From Hyunsoonleella aquatilis (GTDB taxonomy: Bacteria > Bacteroidota > Bacteroidia > Flavobacteriales > Flavobacteriaceae), in assembly GCF_014270105.1 (NCBI RefSeq), contig NZ_JACNMF010000002.1, forward strand, positions 558,001 to 622,000: 64,000 bases of DNA, given 5' to 3'. Both the position numbers and the translations under genes were made by a program. Positions 45,575-55,134 of the stretch are shown here, one piece after another. Numbering within the stretch: position 1 is the stretch's first letter; each line of letters begins with the position of its first letter. The notes under the pieces are model-generated. The model made no database searches. It was not told the origin of the DNA and saw only the letters and a program-made list of their open reading frames with translations.

Positions 45575-48500
45575 ATGAAAGAAATTCTACTCTCACTTAG
45601 GCGCAAGTGTCTCGGTGTCACAAACAAAAACTCAAAATGTTTTAACCTAAAATTTTTAATCCCAGTATTGCTATTTGCATTCTGTATGTTATCAACGATG
45701 GAAGTGCAAGCCTCCCACTTTAGAGGGGGTACCCTCTCATGGTCTCAAGCTGGGGGAAACAGCATTACTTTTACTTCTAATACGCAATGGAGAAGGTCTT
45801 TTTGGGGTGCTCCTACAGTAGGACAGACACTTAATTTGGGATCAATGAATTTTGGCGATGGCCAAACTATTACTCTAACTGCAACAGTAACCGGTGTGGA
45901 TGCGGTAAATGATATTTTGTTCATGTCATGGGTTTATACTAAAACCTATGCCACCGCCGGTAATTATGAGGTATCAGCATATAATAGTTGCTGTCGAACA
46001 AGTGACCTTGAAGATGGTAATAATGACCAAGGTTATTCTTTAAAAGCCACAGTAAATGTGGGCGGTACCTTTAATAATCCTCCAGTAGCTAGTTTACCAC
46101 AGGTAGTAAATCTGCCGATTGGCGTTTCAAACGCTACGTTTTCAATCCCAGCAGTCGACCCCGAAGGGGATGCCATTTCTTACAGATTGGCCACGGGCGC
46201 AGAATCTGGACTAGTTACCATACAACCTGCTGGGTCTTCATTGAGTTCTGACGGGGTGTTTACCATGGATACTTCCGCACGTACAGAAGGACAAACTTTT
46301 TCTGTGGTATTTATGGTAGAGGATGCAGAGTCAAAAGTTCCCGTAGACATCAAGTTGGTAATGGTGGGCGCTTCATCCCCACCTGTTTTTGTTGCGCCAA
46401 CCCCAGCAGAAGCAACTGTTTTTTCTGTAACACCACCAGGAAATACGGTGAGTTTTACAGTAGCTGCTACGGATCCAGATGCTGGTCAAAGCACTACACT
46501 GAATTCTATTGCCTTGCCTGTCGGGGCAACTATGACTCCTGTATTACCAGTAACAAGTGCAGTAGATGGTACTGCGACTTCCGTATTTAGCTGGACACCG
46601 TCAGCCGCCCAGGCAGGCCAAGTTGTTCTTATCAATTTTGTGGCACAGGACGACACGGGAATACAAGCTACGAGAAGTATATCAATTAATGTTCTCTGTG
46701 CCTTGGAAGCAACCATATCCAATGCCACAGACCCAAGTGCTCCAGGAGCTGATGATGGATCAATTTCAGTCAATATTCAGAATGAATCAGGTCCAGGAAA
46801 TCTTCTTTATTCTTGGCAAGGCCCAGATGGGTTTACTTCATCATCAAAAGATATATCTGATTTAGCACCAGGTACTTATAACCTCATTGTAAATGATACG
46901 GATACTGGATGTTTAGCAACTGTTTCTCATACTTTAGCTACACCTAGTCAAGGGCCAACCATTGTCTGTCCCTCAGACATCCTTGTAGATAATGATCCTG
47001 GAATATGTGGTGCGACGGGTGTTAACTTAGGAATTCCAATGGTAACGGCTGGCCCTCCAGCATTAGGAAATGCCATAGATTTTGACGGCTTGGACCATGG
47101 CTTGACCATACCCGATTTTACTTCTGATTTATTAGCCACTGGAACAGCAACTATAAGTGCTTGGATTTATCCAAGACTAGCAAACGATGACTTCCCGGAT
47201 ATTGATGTGATTCAAAACACTTTTAAATTAAACACTTGGCAACATCTAGCCATAACTTTTGATGGTGCTACGGTTAAGGTTTACCATAATGGCCTTCTTA
47301 TTGCTTCAACACCGGCTTCTGCAACCGATATACTTGGCCTGATTTCCACTGATAACTTAGGACAAACAATTGCTGATCATATCCCTGTTTCTCTTGGCGG
47401 TAAATTGGACGAAGTTCGCGTTTGGAGCATTGCCCGTACGCAAGAAGAGATTCAAGCAGATATGAATAAGGAAATTTCAGCCCAATCTGGATTGATTGCA
47501 CTATACCATTTTAATCAGGGCATTGCTGGGGGTGATAATACTGGACTAACTACAGTTATTGATGATTCTGGCAATGGTTACGATATGACATTGCACAATT
47601 TTAACTTAAACGGCCCAACTTCCAATTGGGTTGAGGGAAAAACGTTTTATGGAGTTACCTTAACTAACGATGCTCCTACTGACTATGCTCCTATGGTTTA
47701 CGACCTAGGAGATATCAGTATAACTTGGACCGGAACAAATAAGGCAGTATATCCTTTAGGTGAAACTATCGTTACTTGGACCGCCGAAGATTGCTTTGGA
47801 AACTCCGTAAGCTGTACGCAATCGGTTTTTGTTGATTTAAACGAAATAACTGGAGTAGTTTGGACTGGAGCAATCAATACCGACTGGACAAACACCGGAA
47901 ACTGGCTAGGTGGTTTTGACCCGGGTCTTTCACTATCAGCAACCATAGCAACCATCCCAACCGGAGCACCAAACTATCCTGTTTTAACAACGGGACAAGA
48001 CTTAACGATTAATGAATGTTCTCAGGTAATTATTGATAATGGAGCATCCGTAGATTTTAATCCCAATGTCGTTTTAATCAATAATGGAGTAGTCGATAAT
48101 AGTGGTGAACTTACAATGCAATCGGATCCAAGTGGTTCGGCCTATATTGGCCCAAGCTCCGGAACATTTATTGGAGACGCTACTATTGAACGATTTATCC
48201 CACCAAACAGGGCGTTTAGATTATTAAGTAGTCCGGTTACAACTACAGATTTTATATCGAATAACTGGCAACAGAACACCCATATTACGGGTTCTACAGT
48301 AGGAGCCAACGGTTTTGATGCTACTGTAACTGGAAACCCATCTATGTTTACCTTTGATAACCTTGGGCAAGCTTGGAACCCCATTCCAAATACCGATGCC
48401 ACCAATTTAGTAAATGGGATACCCCATCGTTTAATGGTAAGAGGCGACAGGACTGTTGATATAGGTACAAACGATCCACCACCAACACCAACAACTTTAG

Positions 48501-49609
48501 TCGCCAAAGGGTCATTGGATGCTGAGAACAGTGCTCCTGGACCATTGGCATTAAATCCAAATGCAGGACTGTTCAACTTTGTTGGCAACCCGTTCCAAGC
48601 TCAAATGGACATGGAATCTACTTTGGGCAATGCACTTACAAATACCAATTTGAACCCAGCATTCTATTGGGTATATGATCCTAACCTGGGAATAAGAGGA
48701 GCTTATTCTACCGTTGTTTTGGCTACAAATACTTCTACTGCCGGTTCGGCAGCCGACAAATATTTGCAGGCTGGCCAGGCATGCTTTGTCCAGACAATAG
48801 CTAACGGTGCAAGTTCTATTACGTTTACCCAGGACAATAAACATGTATCGACTCCCGAAACCAATGTGTTTAAGAGCGGTTCAGGCAAGTCCAAGTCTAG
48901 TAATAATAGTCAACTAAGCTTGAATCTATATGAGTCTATGGATTTTGCGAACAATGATTCCGCAACGGATGGAATTCTGGTCTTCTTTGACGACAATGGA
49001 AATAATGGGGTTGATCTCCGCGACGCGCCAAAATTTACTAATTTAGATGAAACCTTTGGGACTTATACCGATGGAACTTTCCTCGCGGTTGAGACTAGAT
49101 CTACACCAAGCGAGCTTGACGAAATCCAATTGCAAATTGATCAATACAGGAGTACCAGCTATGTTATTGTTGCGAATGCCACAGGTCTAAAGGGTAGCAC
49201 ACCGTATTTATTGGATACCTCAACCAATGAATTTACTGAGGTTCCTCAGAGCGGAGAGGTAGCATATGCTTTCAACGTAAATCCTAACGACACCGAATCA
49301 GTTTCAGAAAATAGATTTAAAATTGTATTCGCAGCAACCTCATTGTCAACGGAAGATCAGGAACTGTCCAAATTGCTTTTATATCCAAATCCGGCTAGCG
49401 AGGGCTTTGTTAATTTGAGCATTCCGCAAGGCATGGACGATCTGGAAATGACGGTTTACAATACACTTGGCGCCCGAATATTGCACATACAAGACTTTAA
49501 CTCGAAAAAGGTAACTATTGCCACTAGTTTTGCCAAACAACAAGGTGTTTACTTTGTAAAACTGGCTTCAAAAGGCAATACCATAACGAAAAAATTAATA
49601 ATAGAATAA
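45575..49609 (+). CDS. Second giant T9SS surface protein with LamG nested in an HYR domain
   Basis: This 1344-residue protein has a signal peptide ending near 47 (FLIPVLLFAFCMLSTMEVQA). It begins SHFRGGTLSWSQAGG, a module found at the start of many Bacteroidota surface proteins. Cadherin-like repeats follow (about 170-370), then an SprB-type repeat (about 375-460). An HYR domain starts near 463 and is interrupted by LamG (498-689). The region WTGAINTDWTNTGNW comes next, and a T9SS sorting domain starts near 1267. From the LamG domain to the end it closely matches the 1966-residue protein, so the two share a duplicated C-terminal two-thirds but have unrelated N-termini. Confidence 0.92.
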   Translation: MKEILLSLRRKCLGVTNKNSKCFNLKFLIPVLLFAFCMLSTMEVQASHFRGGTLSWSQAGGNSITFTSNTQWRRSFWGAPTVGQTLNLGSMNFGDGQTITLTATVTGVDAVNDILFMSWVYTKTYATAGNYEVSAYNSCCRTSDLEDGNNDQGYSLKATVNVGGTFNNPPVASLPQVVNLPIGVSNATFSIPAVDPEGDAISYRLATGAESGLVTIQPAGSSLSSDGVFTMDTSARTEGQTFSVVFMVEDAESKVPVDIKLVMVGASSPPVFVAPTPAEATVFSVTPPGNTVSFTVAATDPDAGQSTTLNSIALPVGATMTPVLPVTSAVDGTATSVFSWTPSAAQAGQVVLINFVAQDDTGIQATRSISINVLCALEATISNATDPSAPGADDGSISVNIQNESGPGNLLYSWQGPDGFTSSSKDISDLAPGTYNLIVNDTDTGCLATVSHTLATPSQGPTIVCPSDILVDNDPGICGATGVNLGIPMVTAGPPALGNAIDFDGLDHGLTIPDFTSDLLATGTATISAWIYPRLANDDFPDIDVIQNTFKLNTWQHLAITFDGATVKVYHNGLLIASTPASATDILGLISTDNLGQTIADHIPVSLGGKLDEVRVWSIARTQEEIQADMNKEISAQSGLIALYHFNQGIAGGDNTGLTTVIDDSGNGYDMTLHNFNLNGPTSNWVEGKTFYGVTLTNDAPTDYAPMVYDLGDISITWTGTNKAVYPLGETIVTWTAEDCFGNSVSCTQSVFVDLNEITGVVWTGAINTDWTNTGNWLGGFDPGLSLSATIATIPTGAPNYPVLTTGQDLTINECSQVIIDNGASVDFNPNVVLINNGVVDNSGELTMQSDPSGSAYIGPSSGTFIGDATIERFIPPNRAFRLLSSPVTTTDFISNNWQQNTHITGSTVGANGFDATVTGNPSMFTFDNLGQAWNPIPNTDATNLVNGIPHRLMVRGDRTVDIGTNDPPPTPTTLVAKGSLDAENSAPGPLALNPNAGLFNFVGNPFQAQMDMESTLGNALTNTNLNPAFYWVYDPNLGIRGAYSTVVLATNTSTAGSAADKYLQAGQACFVQTIANGASSITFTQDNKHVSTPETNVFKSGSGKSKSSNNSQLSLNLYESMDFANNDSATDGILVFFDDNGNNGVDLRDAPKFTNLDETFGTYTDGTFLAVETRSTPSELDEIQLQIDQYRSTSYVIVANATGLKGSTPYLLDTSTNEFTEVPQSGEVAYAFNVNPNDTESVSENRFKIVFAATSLSTEDQELSKLLLYPNPASEGFVNLSIPQGMDDLEMTVYNTLGARILHIQDFNSKKVTIATSFAKQQGVYFVKLASKGNTITKKLIIE

Positions 49610-49618
49610 CAATTAAAA

Positions 49619-49828
49619 ATGAACACCATGAAAAACACAAAAAAAATGATCTCAAAAACAACAGTTGCAATGTTCGTAATTTTTGCTTTATTTGCAACAA
49701 CCAATTTGATGGCACAGCCAGGTTTTAATGACAATGTTAAAGACGTACCTTTAGATGGCGGGCTAGTTGCTTTATTAATTGGAGCGGCCGCCTTTGGCGT
49801 TAAAAAATTACGCGATAGCAGAAAATGA
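49619..49828 (+). CDS. PID-CTERM mini-protein, copy 2 (exosortase substrate)
   Basis: This 69-residue protein has the same design as copy 1: a signal peptide, linker PGFNDNVKD and tail VPLDGGLVALLIGAAAFGVKKLRDSRK. The mature region and tail are identical in sequence to copy 1, and only the signal peptide differs (VAMFVIFALFATTNLMAQ). It lies 9 bases after the giant surface protein and overlaps the exosortase gene by 4 bases (ATGA), so substrate and enzyme are translationally coupled. Confidence 0.9.
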   Translation: MNTMKNTKKMISKTTVAMFVIFALFATTNLMAQPGFNDNVKDVPLDGGLVALLIGAAAFGVKKLRDSRK

Positions 49829-50421
49829 TAGACTTCAGGAAGTTAAAAAATGACATTCCATTACCAATAAGGCTTTTTTTAGGAAAAGCCTTATTGTTTT
49901 TTATAGTCTGGAAAGTTATTTACAGCTTTTTCCTGTATGATTCAAAAGTTTTAGACCATCCCCTTACCGCCCATGTTGGAAAGGCTTCGGCCAAATTCCT
50001 GAACAATTTTACTTCAATGTCAGGCTTTGTGGCCATAAATGAGTTGTCTACAAAAATATTAGACGGAGAATATGTAACGTATCAGGCCTCGTCTATTTAC
50101 CATTATGAAAAAAGAGTTTTAAATATTGCCGACGCCTGTAACGGACTTGAGCTAATGGTACTCTATATTGGCTTTATTATTTGTATGCCATCAGGCATCT
50201 GGCGCAAAATTCGCTACATAATTATTGGTCTTATTTTAATTGATATAATTAATATTCTGCGGTGTGCCGGATTGATTTATCTCGGAGAATACTACGACGC
50301 CTATTTTGATTTCGCACATCACTATTTGTTTAAAATAACGGTTTATGCAACTACGTTTGTGATGTGGATTGTATTTGCCCGTAAAATCCGCATAAAAAAT
50401 GAACCTGTACCAGTCAGATAA
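49825..50421 (+). CDS. Exosortase (archaeosortase/exosortase family, XrtX-like)
   Basis: This 198-residue, multi-span inner-membrane protein carries the three catalytic positions of the exosortase family. These are Cys in NIADACNGLELMVLYIGF, Arg in INILRCAGLIYLG and His in YFDFAHHYLFK, each in or next to a membrane segment. It would cleave and transfer PID-CTERM proteins such as the two 68-69-residue products beside it. XrtX is the name I associate with PID-CTERM systems; the exact subtype is less sure than the family. The first codons contain a terminator-like hairpin (49866-49895). The next gene overlaps by 23 bases. Confidence 0.88.
   Translation: MIDFRKLKNDIPLPIRLFLGKALLFFIVWKVIYSFFLYDSKVLDHPLTAHVGKASAKFLNNFTSMSGFVAINELSTKILDGEYVTYQASSIYHYEKRVLNIADACNGLELMVLYIGFIICMPSGIWRKIRYIIIGLILIDIINILRCAGLIYLGEYYDAYFDFAHHYLFKITVYATTFVMWIVFARKIRIKNEPVPVR
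49866..49904 (+). promoter_or_regulatory. Terminator-like hairpin inside the start of the exosortase gene (possible attenuator)
   Basis: AATAAGGCTTTT (49866-49877) and AAAAGCCTTATT (49884-49895) form a perfect stem with loop TTTAGG, followed by GTTTTTTAT. It lies at codons 14-26 of the exosortase. It would end most transcripts just after the PID-CTERM gene and limit enzyme synthesis relative to substrate. Confidence 0.55.
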
Positions 50422-50806
50422 AGTTCGCTTTATTTCAGGACTTATTATAATTCTCATTATATATACTTTGCATTATGTGTACCTGGCTGAAAATCCAGAT
50501 ATGATTTCGGTGCCAAAATACATCCTTCACCTAGCGAGGTTTGCGGTTACTATGGCTGTTTATTTCGTGGGCACTTTTCATCTGGGAAAGTTAAAAGACA
50601 CCTGGATGTCCACCATTTGGCATATGGTTCATATTTCGGGTCTATGCATCATTGCAGGCCTAGGAGGGTTTAATTGGCTGATCTCTGATATTTCTATTTA
50701 CCTGAAGGATTTCACTAATTCTGTTCAAGAAATATTAATTTCTCCTGTTTTATACATTGCCATGGGTATCCTCAATAGGACATTGAATAAAAAGACTTCT
50801 GACTAA
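50399..50806 (+). CDS. Exosortase-associated membrane protein
   Basis: This 135-residue protein has four predicted membrane spans (VRFISGLIIILIIYTLHYVYL, YILHLARFAVTMAVYFVGTF, TIWHMVHISGLCIIAGLGGF and ILISPVLYIAMGIL). It overlaps the exosortase gene by 23 bases, the arrangement seen for the small membrane proteins that accompany exosortases in Flavobacteriia. It is probably part of the sorting enzyme complex. It faces the FG-GAP lipoprotein gene, with 7 bases between the two stops. Confidence 0.8.
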   Translation: MNLYQSDKVRFISGLIIILIIYTLHYVYLAENPDMISVPKYILHLARFAVTMAVYFVGTFHLGKLKDTWMSTIWHMVHISGLCIIAGLGGFNWLISDISIYLKDFTNSVQEILISPVLYIAMGILNRTLNKKTSD

Positions 50807-50813
50807 CTTGGAA

Positions 50814-53800
50814 TTATTGGTTTATTCTTAAAAACCTAAGCTCTTCTCCGGCAACTAGCAAAACTAAATATTGTTTTCCTCCTATAGTTATTTTTGAAGT
50901 TTGCTTGACTTCAGCATTGGAAATTGAAGAATGCAATACTTCAAACGACCCTTGTTCCTCAGATGCCTTTAGAATAAAACCCTTTGAGCCATCATAACGG
51001 ATGGTTTCAACCTCAGCGTCATACAATGTACCAATACCTAAAACTTCAAGTATTCCGTCACCGTTTGCATCCAAAAATTCAAAATCCAGTACTGGCCCAA
51101 ATTGTGATACATTGGGCAGTCGTTGAAATTCTAAACCTGCTTTTCCCTTATTCATAATAAAATAGGAGCTAAAAGTACTGGCACTTAAATGCAAGGCCCC
51201 ATCGATAGCATCCTGTCCATAAATTTCGGAGATACTGGAATTGGCAAAGCCCTTATAAGTTGCTATTTTATCCTTCAAAAATGGTGTTTGTTCAGTGGAA
51301 CATTCCTTACCCCTAATGGGAAACAAATTGCCGTTATAGGCCTTGGTCAGCGCAAAATCATAACTATTGTTGTCATCAAAATAATTGGCGTAAATATGTA
51401 GGGGTGAATCTTCAGTGGGATGGAATTTATTGTTTTCTCCAATATTGCCTACAAAATAATCATCATCGCCATCGGCATCAAAATCTATCGCTTTGATACA
51501 TTGAAACCAACCTGTCTTGTTATCCGAGCGCAACTCTTTTTTAGAATAAAGTCCATTTTCGTTTTCAAAAAGGGTTAAGGACATCCATTCTCCAACAACT
51601 ATTAAATCGGCATCTCCATCCATATCATAATCCGAAAACATGGCGTCATTTACCATTCCAATATGTTTTAGGCCTTTAGCCTTTTTGTCCGTAACATTTA
51701 TAAAGGTTCCGTTTTTGTTTTCCAACAAAAATGAATCTGGAGCCTGAGGGTATTTCGCTGGTACCACCCGACCGCCGACAAACACATCCAAATCACCGTC
51801 CTTATCAAAATCAACGGTGGCGATAGCTTTGGTAACATTTAACAGTCTTGGAAGACGGCCTCTTGAAAAAATACCGTGGCCATTATTAAGGTACAATCGG
51901 TCTTGAAGCAATTTGTTATTTTCTGTTAGACTATAATTTCCCGAAGCCACGTACAAATCCAAATCTCCATCGTTGTCGCAGTCAAAAAACTTTGCATTGT
52001 TATCATTATAGATTTTATCCTTTTGGAAGACGGGCTGATTTGTTAAGGAAAATATTCCCGAAGATTCTTGAAGATAAAGTTGGGCAGGAAACCCCGAGGT
52101 GTTTCCAACAAAAATATCATCCAAACCATCGTTATTTACGTCGGCCACAGCTAACGCATTGTCAATTGTGGACTGCTTTTGAGGTAATAATACCTGCATG
52201 TTGAAATCGTTAAACTTAACTTTTTCATGTTTATATTTAATACCAAAATCAGATGACGGTATTTCTTCAAAACCAGGTGATTTTTGACTCATTGGTACAT
52301 TTGTTTCTTGAGGATTGTTGTAAGATATTTGAAGATGTTGGTTTGCCCGAATATCTTTTATCAACTCAACTTTACCATCAGGCCAAACCACCTTTAGACT
52401 ATCTGCCTTATTATTCTCACCCAATCCAAAATTCAAATCATACGTCACGGATGATTGGTAGCCTCTTGCAGGATTTACTGTTTTCGTCTGTTGCAAACTC
52501 TCAGCAAATAAAAACCCTCTTGTTCCAATGGCTTTTTTATTCTGTTTGGGTCCAACAAAACTTAATTTTAGGTAGTTCGCTTTGCTATTATTTCTATAAA
52601 CATAGGCCTTATCCAATTGGTTGTTTAACACCAAATCCAAATCGCCATCATTATCAAAATCCGCATATGCCACGCCATTTGAATTGATATTTGCATCAAT
52701 GCCGAAATTCTTTGATACATCCTTAAAAGTGTAATCTCGATTATTCAAAAACATGTAATTTGACAATTTTGACGAAGGAATCAATTGCATTGCCAACTCT
52801 AAATTTTTCTTTTCATCATGCCGAGATAGGTTTTTGCGCATTTCATGTCTAAAATCCTGATTGGCAATATCCTTTTCGATACCATTGGACACAAACAGAT
52901 CGTTAAATCCATCATTGTCAAAATCGGCCAAAAGCGCGGCCCAACTCCAATCCGTTTTTGAAATATGAGCGAACTGGCCTATTTCACTAAACGTACCATC
53001 ACCATTATTCAACTGCAACATATTGGACATGTATTGGTAGTGCCAGCCCCGGTTTACCATTCGGTTAAACTTGGACGTACTCATTGTGGCCATATTCTCC
53101 TTGCCACGTTTTCGATCGGCCGCCAGCATATCCAAAACCACCAAATCTGGTAATAAATCGTTATTAATATCAGCAAAATCAGACCCCATACTATTGTTGG
53201 AAATATGCTTGAAACGCGCTAGGATTTCATCTGTAAAAGTGCCATCCTGATTATTGATAAATAGAAAATCAGGCTCCAGAAAATCATTGGCCACGTAGAT
53301 ATCCGGCCAACCATCATTGTTAAAATCCCCAACGGATGCACTGAGTCCCCAAGCTTTCTTTTGAATGCCCGCTTCTTTAGAAACATCTACATATTTGCCA
53401 TTGTCATTTCTAAACAAACGATCCAAATCGTCTTTGGTGAATCGGGTTTGTAGCTGAGGATCAAGTAAGGTTTGTAATTTAGATTCCAAACTGTGGTTGA
53501 GCAAATACATGTCCAGGTCGCCATCCTTATCGTAGTCAAAAAAATAGGCTTGGGTGGAAAATCCATTTTCCTTAAGTCCATAGGCAATTGCCTGTTCTTT
53601 AAATGTATTATTTTTTTGATTGACGAACAGCTTATTTTGTCGCGCCTTTCTGTTTTGAATGGATGCAGATTTACAAACATAAATATCCAGCCAGCCGTCA
53701 TTATTTATATCTACAATAGTTACGCCAGTTGACCAACCTTCCTTATCTTCAACTCCGGCGGAATCAGTAATATCCTCAAAAACAAAATTGCCCCTATTTA

Positions 53801-54107
53801 AATATAATTTATTTGATTTTTGATTTGAAGTAAAATAAATATCCTCAAGTCCGTCATTATTGAAATCACCAACCCCGACACCTCCGCCATTATAAATGTA
53901 GCTGTAATTCAAGAAATTGAACTCTGACGTTTCTTCGACTTTATTTTCAAAATGAATATTGGAATGACTTGCTGGAATGTTAGTGAATCGGATATCCTTT
54001 CCGTCATCGTAGGGCTTTTTGACCTCATCTGAACAGCCAAAAACACACCATAGGACGAAAACACTTAATCCTATTTTAAAAGCACAAAAACCTCTTCTAA
54101 AATCCAT
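50814..54107 (-). CDS. FG-GAP/VCBS-repeat lipoprotein with ASPIC/UnbV domains (CRTAC1-like)
   Basis: 1097 residues from the ATG at 54107, preferred because it gives a lipoprotein signal (IGLSVFVLWCVFGC). The frame is open to 54143. Many calcium-binding FG-GAP loops follow (VGDFNNDGLEDIYF, DINNDGWLDIYV, DFDNDGDLDLVL, DYDMDGDADLIV), suggesting two seven-bladed propellers. An ASPIC/UnbV-type segment lies between them (GTRGFLFAESLQQTKTVNPARGYQSS ... ADSLKVVWPDGKVELI). Such proteins are outer-surface lipoproteins of Bacteroidota, often near glycan-uptake systems; none is seen here. It is convergent with the exosortase unit. Confidence 0.93.
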   Translation of the reverse strand: MDFRRGFCAFKIGLSVFVLWCVFGCSDEVKKPYDDGKDIRFTNIPASHSNIHFENKVEETSEFNFLNYSYIYNGGGVGVGDFNNDGLEDIYFTSNQKSNKLYLNRGNFVFEDITDSAGVEDKEGWSTGVTIVDINNDGWLDIYVCKSASIQNRKARQNKLFVNQKNNTFKEQAIAYGLKENGFSTQAYFFDYDKDGDLDMYLLNHSLESKLQTLLDPQLQTRFTKDDLDRLFRNDNGKYVDVSKEAGIQKKAWGLSASVGDFNNDGWPDIYVANDFLEPDFLFINNQDGTFTDEILARFKHISNNSMGSDFADINNDLLPDLVVLDMLAADRKRGKENMATMSTSKFNRMVNRGWHYQYMSNMLQLNNGDGTFSEIGQFAHISKTDWSWAALLADFDNDGFNDLFVSNGIEKDIANQDFRHEMRKNLSRHDEKKNLELAMQLIPSSKLSNYMFLNNRDYTFKDVSKNFGIDANINSNGVAYADFDNDGDLDLVLNNQLDKAYVYRNNSKANYLKLSFVGPKQNKKAIGTRGFLFAESLQQTKTVNPARGYQSSVTYDLNFGLGENNKADSLKVVWPDGKVELIKDIRANQHLQISYNNPQETNVPMSQKSPGFEEIPSSDFGIKYKHEKVKFNDFNMQVLLPQKQSTIDNALAVADVNNDGLDDIFVGNTSGFPAQLYLQESSGIFSLTNQPVFQKDKIYNDNNAKFFDCDNDGDLDLYVASGNYSLTENNKLLQDRLYLNNGHGIFSRGRLPRLLNVTKAIATVDFDKDGDLDVFVGGRVVPAKYPQAPDSFLLENKNGTFINVTDKKAKGLKHIGMVNDAMFSDYDMDGDADLIVVGEWMSLTLFENENGLYSKKELRSDNKTGWFQCIKAIDFDADGDDDYFVGNIGENNKFHPTEDSPLHIYANYFDDNNSYDFALTKAYNGNLFPIRGKECSTEQTPFLKDKIATYKGFANSSISEIYGQDAIDGALHLSASTFSSYFIMNKGKAGLEFQRLPNVSQFGPVLDFEFLDANGDGILEVLGIGTLYDAEVETIRYDGSKGFILKASEEQGSFEVLHSSISNAEVKQTSKITIGGKQYLVLLVAGEELRFLRINQ

Positions 54108-54432
54108 TAAACCAAGATAGGGAATTCTGTTGGAATCGCTCAAACAAGCATTCTAGCTTCACACAGTAGTACAAGGGAGCCCGCTACCAATTTTATTTTG
54201 CATGCGGTGAGCGACTCCCCAAAATCTTTTTAGGTAGCTCACCCGCGTTGGAATATTCCAAGAGACAAGAGGATATCATTGACATATGGCTCTCAAGCGT
54301 GCTGAACTTAGCGACTTAGTTAACGAATTTAAGATGGGATTGGAATAAATTGAAAATATCTTATTAAATTAAAAACTTTAACAGAATTATGGGTCCGACA
54401 AAGGCTCTTTCTATTAACTAAAATTATTGAGC

Positions 54433-54900
54433 ATGAAATACTTTTACCTTTTATTTTTAGCATTTTGGTTTTTTTTGGGTTGTGACGAAATCAATAAAAA
54501 AATTGACAATACCCAAGATTTTAAAGCCGTTGAGCAATTGGTGCAAGGGGTTTTTGACGACGTGTGGAGTAATCAGGATGAAACTCAAATTTCGAAATAT
54601 CATACTGAGGATTTTGTTCTTTTGGAACATGGTGAAGTTTGGACAAATGACAGCATTGTCAATTGGTGCCAAAGATACCAGCAAAATGACCCTGGCTTTA
54701 CACGCATTAATACTTTTGATTTTTTAAAATCCAAAAGGGAAGGTAACCGAATATGGATGGCCTATCACAATTATGCCACCCTCAAAAAAGACACTCTAAT
54801 CCTAAAAGTACAATGGCTGGAAAGTTTGGTAGCCGTTAAACAAGACAGTATCTGGAAATTGGAAATGTTACATTCAACCCGGTTGCCAGGAGAATATTAA
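54433..54900 (+). CDS. SnoaL/NTF2-like lipoprotein
   Basis: 155 residues from ATG 54433. It has a lipoprotein signal (FYLLFLAFWFFLGC) and an NTF2-like cone fold pattern: VEQLVQGVFDDVWSNQDETQISKYHTEDFVLLEHGEVW, later GNRIWMAYHNYATLKKDTLILKVQWLESLVAVKQDSIWKLEMLHST. This is the composition of nuclear-transport-factor-2-like domains used in many small enzymes and binding proteins. No catalytic residues can be assigned. Its stop codon overlaps the stop of the small minus-strand gene by 2 bases. Confidence 0.8.
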   Translation: MKYFYLLFLAFWFFLGCDEINKKIDNTQDFKAVEQLVQGVFDDVWSNQDETQISKYHTEDFVLLEHGEVWTNDSIVNWCQRYQQNDPGFTRINTFDFLKSKREGNRIWMAYHNYATLKKDTLILKVQWLESLVAVKQDSIWKLEMLHSTRLPGEY

Positions 54901-55061
54901 GCCACTTTCTTAATCAAATCGTAGCATGGGCATTTTTTACAGCGTTTATTTTCGCCCTTTTTAAACTTTTTACAGCAACTGCTTTTCACTTTTTCAGGAA
55001 GGCCAACACCTAACTTTCTAAGTTTTTTAATTGCTTTCTTTTGTTTCTTTTTTTTGCCCAC
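54897..55061 (-). CDS. Small Cys-rich basic protein (zinc-ribbon-like)
   Basis: The reverse strand encodes 54 residues from GTG 55061: a very basic start (GKKKKQKKAIKKLRKLGVGLP) and the Cys cluster SSCCKKFKKGENKRCKKCPCYDL with CC-x10-C-x2-C-x-C spacing. This suggests a metal-binding knot. It ends on a TAA that overlaps the stop of the convergent lipoprotein gene. An in-frame TAA lies just upstream, so GTG is the only usual start. An inverted repeat (TTTTTGCCCACAGA with TCTGTGGGCAAAAA) encloses the start codon and could control translation. Confidence 0.6.
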   Translation of the reverse strand: MGKKKKQKKAIKKLRKLGVGLPEKVKSSCCKKFKKGENKRCKKCPCYDLIKKVA

Positions 55062-55134
55062 AGAAATCGGTTACTAAATCTGTGGGCAAAAATAGCTTAT
55101 TTTTATTAAATCTAAATAAGATTAAATGTTAAAA

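Noticed and set aside
54296-54358. 20-codon frame (MALKRAELSDLVNEF...) upstream of the SnoaL-like lipoprotein gene
   Set aside because: Too short, with no promoter, repeat or neighbour support.
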